Assembly (NCBI RefSeq): GCF_022419185.1
Contig: NZ_JAJOZK010000014.1
Location: forward strand, 1 to 48,152
Direction: 5' to 3'
Origin: Thermomonas flagellata
GTDB taxonomy: Bacteria > Pseudomonadota > Gammaproteobacteria > Xanthomonadales > Xanthomonadaceae
Length of the DNA stretch: 48,152 nt
The notes below the pieces were generated by a model. The model was not told the origin of the DNA. It worked only from the letters and a program-made list of their open reading frames with translations, and made no database searches. A program made the position numbers and the translations under genes. The first letter of the stretch is position 1, and every line of letters starts with the position of its first letter. Positions 8,147 to 16,100 of the stretch are shown here, piece after piece.

Positions 8147-8928
8147 GCGGGCAGGCGGGCGGTGAGGGCGGGGTCGCCGACGGCGATGAAGTCGCCGTTG
8201 AGCAGGCTGTCGCGCTGGTTGTAGCGCAGCGGGCGGCCGCGCGCGTCCAGCACCGCGCCGCCGGCGGCCTCCACGATGGCCTGCCCGGCCGCGGTGTCCC
8301 ACTCGCTGGTCGGGCCGAAGCGCGGGTAGAGGTCGATCGCACCCTCCGCGATCTTGCAGAACTTCAGCGCCGAGCCGCAGCCGACCACCTCGCTGCCGGG
8401 CAGCGCGTCCAACAGCGCCTGCGTGCGCGCGTCGCGGTGCGAGCGGCTGGCGGCGATCCGCAGCGGCGGCACGGCCGGCCGGCGCGCGCGGATCGGCTGG
8501 TCATCGGCGCCCGCGCGGCGGAACGCGCCCTGCCCCGGCGCGCCATGCCACAGCAGGCCGGTCACCGGCTGCTGGATCAGCCCGAACACCGCCGTGCCGT
8601 CCTCGACCAGCGCGATGTTGATGCAGAACTCGCCGTTGCGCTTGACGAACTCGCGGGTGCCGTCCAGCGGGTCGACCAGCCACAGCCGGCGCCAGCCGCG
8701 GCGCGCGGCGATGTCGGCCGTGCGCGACTCCTCCGACAGCACCGGGATGCCGGGGGTGAGCGCCTGCAGGCCGTCCAGGATGCAGCGGTGCGCGGCGAGG
8801 TCGGCGGCGGTCAGCGGCGAGCGGTCGTCCTTGTGCTGCACCGCGAACTCGCCCTCGTACACCGCCAGGATCGCGGCGGCCGCGCGCCGCGCGAGCGCGG
8901 CCACGCCCTCGCGCAGGGCCTCATCCAT
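8143..8928 (-). CDS. cysQ: 3'(2'),5'-bisphosphate nucleotidase CysQ
   Basis: 261 residues of the inositol-monophosphatase superfamily. Removes the 3'-phosphate of PAP (and PAPS), a by-product of sulfate assimilation, at the membrane-cytosol face. Metal-site motifs: SEES at 65-68, DPLDGTREF starting at D86, and the C-terminal SEWDTAAGQAIVEAAGG with its conserved Asp. The DGT(R/K)EF form with the following NGEFCINIALVE is typical of CysQ rather than SuhB. The start overlaps nudE by 8 nt; the stop overlaps mazG. Confidence 0.92.
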   Translation of the reverse strand: MDEALREGVAALARRAAAAILAVYEGEFAVQHKDDRSPLTAADLAAHRCILDGLQALTPGIPVLSEESRTADIAARRGWRRLWLVDPLDGTREFVKRNGEFCINIALVEDGTAVFGLIQQPVTGLLWHGAPGQGAFRRAGADDQPIRARRPAVPPLRIAASRSHRDARTQALLDALPGSEVVGCGSALKFCKIAEGAIDLYPRFGPTSEWDTAAGQAIVEAAGGAVLDARGRPLRYNQRDSLLNGDFIAVGDPALTARLPA

Positions 8929-9475
8929 GCGCCTGCTGCTCCAGCCACTCGCGCGCCAGGAACAGCGCGGCGATGCTGCGCCCCTCCGAGAAGTCCTCGC
9001 GCAGGATCAGCTGGCCGAGGTCGGCCAGCTTCCACGGCACCACCTCGAGTTCCTCCGGCTCGTCGCCGGGCAGGCGCTGCGGGTACAGGTCGCGCGCCAG
9101 CACCAGGTGGGTCTGGTGGCTCATGTAGGTCGGCGCCAGGCTCAGCCGGCGCAGCACGCGCAGGTCGCGCGCGCCGTAGCCGGCCTCCTCCATCAGCTCG
9201 CGGTTGGCCGCCTGCTCCGGGGTCTCGCCGGCGTCGATCCGGCCCTTCACCAGCCCCAGTTCGTAGCGGTGCACGCCAGCGGCGTACTCGCGCACCAGCA
9301 GCACGGTCTGAGGATCCAGCAGCGGCACCACCGCCACCGCACCGTGGCCGCGGCTGTGCAGGCGCTCGTACAGGCGGCGCTCGCCGTTGGCGAACTCGAG
9401 GTCGAGCCGCTCCATCCGGTACGGGCCGGCCTCGTGCTGGGTGATGCCATGGATCACCGGCAGACGCTGGCGCAT
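8921..9475 (-). CDS. nudE: ADP compounds hydrolase NudE (Nudix)
   Basis: 184 residues. Nudix box GRIDAGETPEQAANRELMEEAGY contains the required G-x5-E-x7-REUxEExGU spacing. Upstream features (ERLHSRGHGAVAVVPLLD) and the downstream PTYMSHQTHLVLARDLYP fit NudE, which cleaves ADP-ribose, NADH and Ap3A. First gene of the nudE-cysQ-mazG operon. A CATTAT hexamer 18 nt before the ATG may be the -10, giving a very short leader. Divergent from bioA. Confidence 0.9.
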   Translation of the reverse strand: MRQRLPVIHGITQHEAGPYRMERLDLEFANGERRLYERLHSRGHGAVAVVPLLDPQTVLLVREYAAGVHRYELGLVKGRIDAGETPEQAANRELMEEAGYGARDLRVLRRLSLAPTYMSHQTHLVLARDLYPQRLPGDEPEELEVVPWKLADLGQLILREDFSEGRSIAALFLAREWLEQQAHG

Positions 9476-9492
9476 GCGCGGCCCTCGGCGAC

Positions 9493-9499
9493 GATAATG
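9493..9499. promoter_or_regulatory. Possible bidirectional -10 element between nudE and bioA
   Basis: Plus strand GATAAT (9493-9498) lies 6 nt before the ATG at 9505. Minus strand CATTAT (9494-9499) lies 18 nt before the nudE ATG. The whole divergent gap is 29 nt, so both genes must be driven from this spot or from inside the neighbouring gene. Confidence 0.4.
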
Positions 9500-9504
9500 G
9501 CGCG

Positions 9505-10914
9505 ATGAAGGCGATTCACGATGGCCCCATGATACCCGCCGCCGCCGAGGACTGGCGCGCGCGCGACCTGGCCGTGCTGTGGCATCCCTGCACCCAGATG
9601 CGCGAGCACCCGCACGCGCTGCCGCTGTTCCCAGTGGAACGCGGCGAGGGCGCCTGGCTGGTGGGCATGGACGGCCGCCGGGTGCTGGACGGGATCAGCA
9701 GCTGGTGGACCAATCTGCACGGGCATGCCGAACCGCGCATCGCCGCGGCCATCGCCCGCCAGGCGCGGACGCTGGAGCAGGTGATCCTGGCCGGATTCTC
9801 GCATGCGCCTGCGGTGGAACTGGCCGAGCGCCTGCTCGCCCTCGCCCCGCGCCAGCCCGGGCGCGACCCGCTGGCCAAGGTGTTCTATGCCGACAACGGC
9901 TCGGCCGGGGTCGAGGTGGCGCTGAAGATGGCGTTCCACTGGTTCCACAACCGCGGCATCGCCGGGCGCACCAAGTTCATCGCGCTCACCGGCAGCTACC
10001 ACGGCGAGACCCTCGGCGCGCTGGCGGTGGGCGACCTCCCGCTGTACCGGCGGGTGTACGCGCCGCTGCTGGCGGAGGCCCTGTTCGCGCCCTCGCCGGA
10101 TGCCTTCGGCAGCGTGGACGCCGCCGACGCCGAGCGCAAGGCGGAGGCCGCCGCCGATGCCCTGCAGGCGCTGCTGGAGGCGCATCCCGGCGAGGTCTGC
10201 GCGCTGATCGTCGAGCCGCTGCTGCAATGCGCCGGCGGCATGCGCATGCACCACCCGGCCTACCTGCGCCGCGCGCGCGCGCTGTGCGATGCGCACGGGG
10301 TGCTGCTGATCGCCGACGAGATCGCCACCGGCTTCGGCCGCACCGGCACCCTGTTCGCCTGCGAGCAGGCCGGCATCCAGCCGGACCTCTTGTGCCTGTC
10401 CAAGGGCCTGACCGGCGGCTTCTTGCCGCTGTGCGCGGTGCTCGCCACCCAGGCGATCTACGACGGCTTCCTCGACGATTCGCGCGAGCGCGCGTTCCTG
10501 CATTCGCACAGCTACAGCGGCAACCCGCTGGCCTGCGCCGCGGCGCTGGCCTCGCTGGACATCCTGGCGCAGGACGCCGTGCTCGCGCGCAACCGCGCCA
10601 CCGCCGCGCGCATGGGCGCGCTGGCGGCGCAGTTCAGATCGCATCCGCAGGTGGCCGAGGTGCGCCAGACCGGGATGGTGGTTGCGATCGAGCTGCACCC
10701 GGAGACCGGCAATACCGAGGACGGCCATGCGGTGGAGATCGCCGGCCGCCGCGGCCTGCGCATGTACCGCGCCGCGCTGGACGCCGGCGCGCTGCTGCGC
10801 CCGCTGGGCGACGTGCTGTACTGGATGCCGCCCTATTGCGTGGGCGAGGCCGAGCTGCAAGTGCTGGCACGCGCCACCGCCGCCGCGCTGGAGGAGGCCG
10901 CCCGGTGCGCCTGA
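9505..10914 (+). CDS. bioA: Adenosylmethionine-8-amino-7-oxononanoate aminotransferase
   Basis: 469 residues. PLP aminotransferase of biotin synthesis that converts KAPA to DAPA using S-adenosylmethionine as amino donor. Diagnostic BioA motifs: VLWHPCTQM near residue 25, SSWWTNLHGHAEPRI, the FYADNGSAGVEVALKMAF loop, GSYHGETLGA, LIADEIATGFGRTG and the Schiff-base lysine K300 in LCLSKGLTGG. A second ATG at 9529 would remove eight residues without touching the fold; neither has a clear Shine-Dalgarno. I kept 9505 because a -10-like GATAAT ends 6 nt before it, which would fit a leaderless mRNA. Overlaps rsmE. Confidence 0.94.
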   Translation: MKAIHDGPMIPAAAEDWRARDLAVLWHPCTQMREHPHALPLFPVERGEGAWLVGMDGRRVLDGISSWWTNLHGHAEPRIAAAIARQARTLEQVILAGFSHAPAVELAERLLALAPRQPGRDPLAKVFYADNGSAGVEVALKMAFHWFHNRGIAGRTKFIALTGSYHGETLGALAVGDLPLYRRVYAPLLAEALFAPSPDAFGSVDAADAERKAEAAADALQALLEAHPGEVCALIVEPLLQCAGGMRMHHPAYLRRARALCDAHGVLLIADEIATGFGRTGTLFACEQAGIQPDLLCLSKGLTGGFLPLCAVLATQAIYDGFLDDSRERAFLHSHSYSGNPLACAAALASLDILAQDAVLARNRATAARMGALAAQFRSHPQVAEVRQTGMVVAIELHPETGNTEDGHAVEIAGRRGLRMYRAALDAGALLRPLGDVLYWMPPYCVGEAELQVLARATAAALEEAARCA

Positions 10915-11636
10915 CCCGCTGTTATGTCGACGGCCCGCTGGCGCCCGGCGCCGAGGTCCTGCTGCCCGAGGAGGTCGCCAACCACCTGCTGCGGGTGTTG
11001 CGCCTTTCGCCCGGCGATGCCTGCGTGCTGTTCAACGGCGATGGCCACGACTACGCGGCGCGCCTGCTTGCCGCCGACAAGCGGCAGGCGCGGGCGCAGG
11101 TGCTCACCGCGCGCGCGGTCGCGACCGAATCGCCTCTGCGGATCACCCTGCTGCAGGGCATCGCCCGTGGCGAGAAGATGGATTTCATCCTGCAGAAGGC
11201 CACCGAGCTGGGCGTGGCGCGGGTGCTCCCGGTAGAGAGCGAGCGCAGCGAGGTGAAGCTGGCGGGTGCACGCGCGGACAAGCGCCTGGCGCACTGGCGG
11301 CAGGTGGTGATCGCCGCCTGCGAGCAGAGCGGGCGCGCGCGCGTGCCGCAGGTGCTGCCGCCGCAGCCGCTGGCCGCGGCCGCGGCGCTGCGCGAAGGCC
11401 GCGGCTTCCTGCTCGATCCGCAGGCAAAGACCGCGCTGGCCGCGCTGCGCGGGACGCCGCTGGCGGCCTGCACGCTGGCGATCGGGCCGGAAGGCGGCTG
11501 GTCCCCGCGCGACCGCGCGCAGTTGGAGGCGGCCGGGTTCGGCGGCCTGCGCCTGGGGCCGCGGGTGCTGCGCACCGAGACCGCGGGGCTGGCGGCGATC
11601 GCGGCGCTGCAGGCGCTGGCCGGGGATCTTGGCTGA
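10905..11636 (+). CDS. rsmE: 16S rRNA m3U1498 methyltransferase RsmE
   Basis: 243 residues. SPOUT-class methyltransferase that methylates N3 of U1498 in the 30S decoding region. An N-terminal PUA-like domain (about 1-75) is followed by the knotted SAM-binding fold: QKATELGVARVLPVESERS, AIGPEGGWSPRDRAQLEAAG and LGPRVLRTETAGLAAIAALQ, all family signatures. The GTG start at 10905 lies inside the end of bioA and is preceded by GGAGG. Translationally coupled to bioA, a pairing common in this order. Confidence 0.94.
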   Translation: MRLTRCYVDGPLAPGAEVLLPEEVANHLLRVLRLSPGDACVLFNGDGHDYAARLLAADKRQARAQVLTARAVATESPLRITLLQGIARGEKMDFILQKATELGVARVLPVESERSEVKLAGARADKRLAHWRQVVIAACEQSGRARVPQVLPPQPLAAAAALREGRGFLLDPQAKTALAALRGTPLAACTLAIGPEGGWSPRDRAQLEAAGFGGLRLGPRVLRTETAGLAAIAALQALAGDLG

Positions 11637-11642
11637 AGCCGG

Positions 11643-11660
11643 GGCGGCGCTCAGGCCGCC
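11643..11660. terminator. Hairpin between rsmE and chpC
   Basis: GGCGGC (11643-11648) pairs with GCCGCC (11655-11660); the 6-nt loop contains the chpC stop codon (minus strand, 11651-11653). Convergent junction; no T-tract. Confidence 0.4.
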
Positions 11661-12118
11661 AGCACGGCGCGGATCTCGCGCTCCAGGCGCGGCAGATCCG
11701 GCACCACCGCGGCATCCTCGTTGAGCATCACCTGCGCCAGCACGCCCGGCGGCAGTTCCCCGGCCTCCGCGGGGAGCGCGCGCAGCGCCTGCTGGGTCAC
11801 GGTCACCAGGCGCGGGAAGCCCTGGGTCAGCACCGCGAAGTACGGCTGGCGCGGATCGCCGCCGAGCGCCTTGAGCACGACCACCTTGCTGCCGAAGCCG
11901 GCCTCTTCCTGCAGATGGCCGGCGAAGCGCGCGAACGCGACCAGCGGCACCCGCCAGCCACGCCAGCGGATGCGACCGAGCAGCCAGTCCGGCGCCCCCT
12001 CGACCGGCTCCGGACGCGCATAGGACAGCACCTCGGCGATGGTCGCGTTGGGCAACAGCAGACGGGTGTCGGCGACCTGCACCAGCACGCCGCGGATGAT
12101 GGGAGCGCTATCGGACAT
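11651..12118 (-). CDS. chpC: CheW-domain adaptor ChpC
   Basis: 155 residues covered by one CheW domain: a start in SDSAPIIRGVLVQVADTRLLLPNATIAEVL, then WLLGRIRWRGWRVPLVAFARF, the interface that docks to receptor and kinase in CheW proteins. Last gene of the Pil-Chp operon on the minus strand, 8 nt after chpB, which is the position of ChpC in Pseudomonas and Xylella clusters. It probably links additional input to ChpA; which receptor it serves cannot be read from sequence. Confidence 0.85.
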   Translation of the reverse strand: MSDSAPIIRGVLVQVADTRLLLPNATIAEVLSYARPEPVEGAPDWLLGRIRWRGWRVPLVAFARFAGHLQEEAGFGSKVVVLKALGGDPRQPYFAVLTQGFPRLVTVTQQALRALPAEAGELPPGVLAQVMLNEDAAVVPDLPRLEREIRAVLAA

Positions 12119-12126
12119 GGGACACC

Positions 12127-13131
12127 TCAGGCAGACCAGCGTTGCAGCAGGCGGCGCACGAGCCCGGCCACCGGCTCGGCCTCGCCGCCGCGGGCCACCA
12201 GTTGCTGGCTGGCGGCCGGATCGTAGCAATTGTCCGCCGCCTGGCCGAGCGCGAGCCCGCCGCCGAGGCGGATCGCCAGCGCGGTGTCCACCAGCCCGGC
12301 GTCCGCGCCGCTGAGCAGCAGCAGCGCGCTGTCGGCCGGCGGCAGCGCGGCGAAGCGCGGATCGCCCGCGACCTCCGCCAGCTGCAGGCCGCCGGGCGCG
12401 GCAACCACGTCCAGCCGTGCGGGCAGCACGTACACGCTGCCGGCGCGCAGCGGTTCGCCGGCCTGCGCCAGCACCACCGGCAGCGCGCTGACCCGCTGCA
12501 TCTGCCGCACCAGGCGGTCGTAATGGCCGCCTTCGATGCGCTGGTCCAGCACCACCGGGCGCGGGAAATGCGCCGGCAGCGCCGCCAGCAGCTGGCGCAC
12601 CACGTCCGGCCCGCCGAGCCCGGCGGCGATCACGACCGCGCCGGCCAGGCGCGGGGCGCTGCGGCGATCGGCCGCCGGATCCAGCTCCACCTGCGCGGCG
12701 GCGAGTTGGATGCGGCGCATGTCCTCCTCGAAGCGCAGGTCGGCCTCGGCCATGCCACCCGAGGCCCCGGCTGCCGCCGCGCCGGCAGCCGGCGGCAGCA
12801 CGTCGGCATGCCCGTGCAGCTTGGCGCGCAGGTGGCGCGCCCAGCGCGCCGCCTCCCAGCCCTCGCGGCGGGCGGCCACGTCGGCATCCTCGAACAGCGC
12901 ATCCAGCGTCGGGTCGGCCAGCAGGCCCTGGTAGCGGTCGAGCACCTGCTCCACCATCGGATCGAGCACCACCAGCACCGCCTCCGGCGCGTGCGCGCGC
13001 ACCAGCGCCTCGTCCGCGACCAGGGGATCCAGGCACGCGGCCAGCTCCGCGCCGGCCTGGGCCAGCGCTTCCTGGGTGCGTTCGCAGGCCACGCCCGGCC
13101 GCGCCAGCAGCACCACCCGCCGCCGGTTCAT
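12127..13131 (-). CDS. chpB: ChpB-like CheB methylesterase homologue, catalytic Ser and His apparently lost
   Basis: 334 residues at the ChpB position of the Pil-Chp operon, overlapping the chpA stop (ATGA). The N-terminal ~110 residues look like a degenerate receiver; a linker (about 111-160) follows, and residues 163-330 align to the CheB methylesterase domain. Against the enteric CheB motif IGASTGG, this protein has IAAGLGG (Gly171 in place of the nucleophile Ser), and the ITQHMP histidine position is LDQRIE (Gln197). An Asp remains in LSGADAGL near the third triad site. By-eye alignment suggests an inactive esterase, perhaps a regulatory or structural remnant. No CheR partner (pilK) is in the operon. 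Confidence 0.75.
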   Translation of the reverse strand: MNRRRVVLLARPGVACERTQEALAQAGAELAACLDPLVADEALVRAHAPEAVLVVLDPMVEQVLDRYQGLLADPTLDALFEDADVAARREGWEAARWARHLRAKLHGHADVLPPAAGAAAAGASGGMAEADLRFEEDMRRIQLAAAQVELDPAADRRSAPRLAGAVVIAAGLGGPDVVRQLLAALPAHFPRPVVLDQRIEGGHYDRLVRQMQRVSALPVVLAQAGEPLRAGSVYVLPARLDVVAAPGGLQLAEVAGDPRFAALPPADSALLLLSGADAGLVDTALAIRLGGGLALGQAADNCYDPAASQQLVARGGEAEPVAGLVRRLLQRWSA

Positions 13132-16100
13132 TGCGGCCCGCCGTCACCGCTGCGTTCGAGCTTCAGCAGCTCGAACACGTTGCGCATCAGCTCCGGCTCC
13201 TGGTAGGGCTTGCCGAGGTAGCGCTCGACGCCGATCTGCATGGCGCGCTCGCGGTGCTTCTCGCCGGTGCGCGAGGTGATCATGATGATCGGCACCTGGC
13301 GCATGCGCGGGTCGCCCTTCATCGCAGTGGCCAGCTCGTAGCCGTCCATGCGCGGCATCTCGATGTCCAGCAGCATCAGGTCCGGGATGACATCCGCCAT
13401 GCGCTCCAGCGCGTCCAGGCCGTCCTTGGCGGTGACCACCTCGAAGCCATGGCGCTCGAGCACGCGCCCGGTGACCTTGCGCATGGTGACCGAATCGTCC
13501 ACCACCATGACCAGCGGCACCCGGCGCGTCTCCTGGGCGACCGGCGCCGGGGCTGCGGCCCGCGGCAGCGCGGCGTGCCGGCGCACCAGCGGCGCCACGT
13601 CGAGGATCACCACCACCGAGCCGTCGCCCATGATGGTGGCGCCGAAGATGCCCGGCACCGAGGCCAGCTGCGGCCCGCCCGGCTTGACCACGATCTCGCG
13701 GTTGCCGAGCACCGCGTCCACCGCCACCGCGGCGCGCAGGTCACCGGAACGCACCAGCAGCAGCGGCATCTGCAGCTGGCCTTCGGCCTTCGCCGGCGCG
13801 GCGCCGACCAGCGCCCCGAGGTCGTGCAGGGCGTAGTCCTCGCCGCCGTAGCGGTAGCTCGCGTCCGCGCGCGCCAGTTCCTCGCGGGCGATGCGGCCGA
13901 CGCCGCGCACCGAGGCGATCGGCACCGCGTAGCGGGTCTCGCCGATCTTGACGAACACCGCCTGGGTGACCGCGAGCGTCTGCGGCAGGCGCAGGGTGAA
14001 GGTGGTGCCCTGGCCCGGGGTGCTGGCGATGTCGATCGAGCCGCCGAGCTGGCGCACCTCGCTGGCGACCACGTCCATGCCCACGCCGCGGCCGGCCAGG
14101 CGGCTGACGCTGTCGGCGGTGGAGAAGCCGGGCTCGAGGATCAGCACGTCGAGGTCGGCGTCGGACAGCTGGGCGTCGGCGGCGATCAGGCCGCGCTCCA
14201 CCGCACGCCGGCGGATCGCGGCGCGGTCGAGGCCGGCGCCGTCGTCGCCGACCTGCAGCACCACTTCCGAGCCCTCGCGCCGGATCGCGATGCGGATGCT
14301 GCCCTCGGCGGGCTTGCCGGCCGCCGCGCGCGCCTGCGGGCTCTCCAGCCCGTGCGCGATCGCGTTGCGCAGCATGTGCTCGAGCGGCGCGGTCATGCGC
14401 TCGAGCACGTTGCGGTCGAGCTCGCCCTGCGCGCCCTCCAGGCGCAGCTGCGCCTGCTTGCCGGTCTCGGCGGCGGCCTGGCGCACCACCCGGCGCAGGC
14501 GCGGCACCAGCGAGTCGAACGGCAGCATGCGCGTGCGCATGAGGCCTTCCTGCAGCTCCGAGCTGACCCGCGACTGCTGCAGCAGCAGGGTCTCGTATTG
14601 CCGAGTCAGGTCCTCCATCGAGCCGTGCAGGCTCTGCAGGTCGGCCGCGGATTCGGCCAGCGCGCGCGAGAGCTGCTGCAGGGTGCTGAAGCGGTCGAGC
14701 TCGAGCGGGTCGAACACCTCGTTGCCGGCCTCGCTCTCGCGCTGGTAGCGGGCGATGATCTGCGCCTCGGTCTCCGCATCCAGGCGGCGCAGCTGGTCGC
14801 GCAGGCGGATGTTGGTGCGCTCCATTTCCTGCGCGGTGCTGCGGAAGGCCGCCAGCTGCTGCTCGAGGCGGGCGCGGTAGATCGCCACCTCGCCGGCGTA
14901 GTTCACCAGCTTGTCGAGCAGGTCGGCGCGGATGCGCACCTGCTCCTGCGGCGCGCGCATCGCCAGGTCGTCGTCATCGATCCCGGGCGCCGCGGCGATC
15001 GGCGCCGACAGCGGCTTGAGCTCCGGCCGCCGCGGCGCCGGGACGTCTGCCACGGCCGCGGCCGCGGGCGGTGCCTGGACCGGCTCGGCGGCGCCGAGCG
15101 CACGCGCGTTGAACTGGTCGATCAGGGCCTGCGGCAGGCCGATGGCGCGGCGCGCGGCGGTGCGGGTGACCATCGCGTGCAGGCGGTCGAAGCCGCGCTC
15201 CAGCAGCGGCACGCCGTCGGCGCCGAGCTCGACCCGCTGCGCGGCGACCGCCTCGAGCAGGCTCTCCATCGCATGCCCGAGTTCGCCGATCGCCAGCAGG
15301 CCGGCCATGCGCGCGCCGCCCTTGAGCGTGTGCAGGTCGCGCTGCAGGCCGACCACTGCCTCGCGGTCCTCGCGGTTCTCGCGCAACTGCGCCAGCAGGC
15401 CGTCGGCGTGGTCGAGCAGGTCGCCGCCTTCCTCGACGAAGATGTCGACCAGATCGGCGTCCAGCCCCTCCATGTCCAGCGGCGCATCCGGGTCCTCGGC
15501 GGCCGCCGGCAGTGCCTGCAGCATGGCCGCGGCCGCCAGCTCGCGCGCTTTGGCCAGCGCGGCGGCCTCCTCGGCGCGGCGCTGCGCCTCGCGGCGTTCG
15601 GCCTCGGCGCGTTCGGCCGCGCGCCGCTCCGCCTCCAGCCGCTCGGCTTGCGCGCGCGCGGCGGCGATGCGTTCGGCTTCCAGGCGCTCGGCCTCGCGGC
15701 GGGCTGCTTCTTCCGCGGCCGCCTGCTCGGCGGCCAGACGCTCGGCCTCCAGACGTGCGGCTTCCTCGGCCGCCTGGCGCTCGGCTTCCTGGCGGGCGGC
15801 CTCCTCCGCGGCCAGACGCTCGGCTTCCTGGCGGGCCGCTTCCTCCGCCGCCAGACGCTCGGCCTCGAGGCGCGCGGTTTCCTCTGCCGCCAGACGCTCG
15901 GCCTGTTCCGCGGCCACGCGCGCGGCCTCGGCCTCCTCCGCCGCGCGGCGCTCAGCCTCGAGCAGCGCGGCTTCGCGGGCCGCCTGTTCGGCGGCCTGGC
16001 GTTCGGCCTCGAGGCGGGCGGCCTCCTCTGCGGCCAGGCGCTCGGCTTCGCGGCGGGCCGCTTCCTCCGCGGCGGCCTGTTCCGCCGCCAAACGTTCGGC

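Noticed and set aside
11990-12030. RPEPVEG in ChpC as an in-frame REP-like insertion
   Set aside because: The surrounding GAPDWLLG is normal for CheW domains at this place, and no hairpin partner or second copy is visible.
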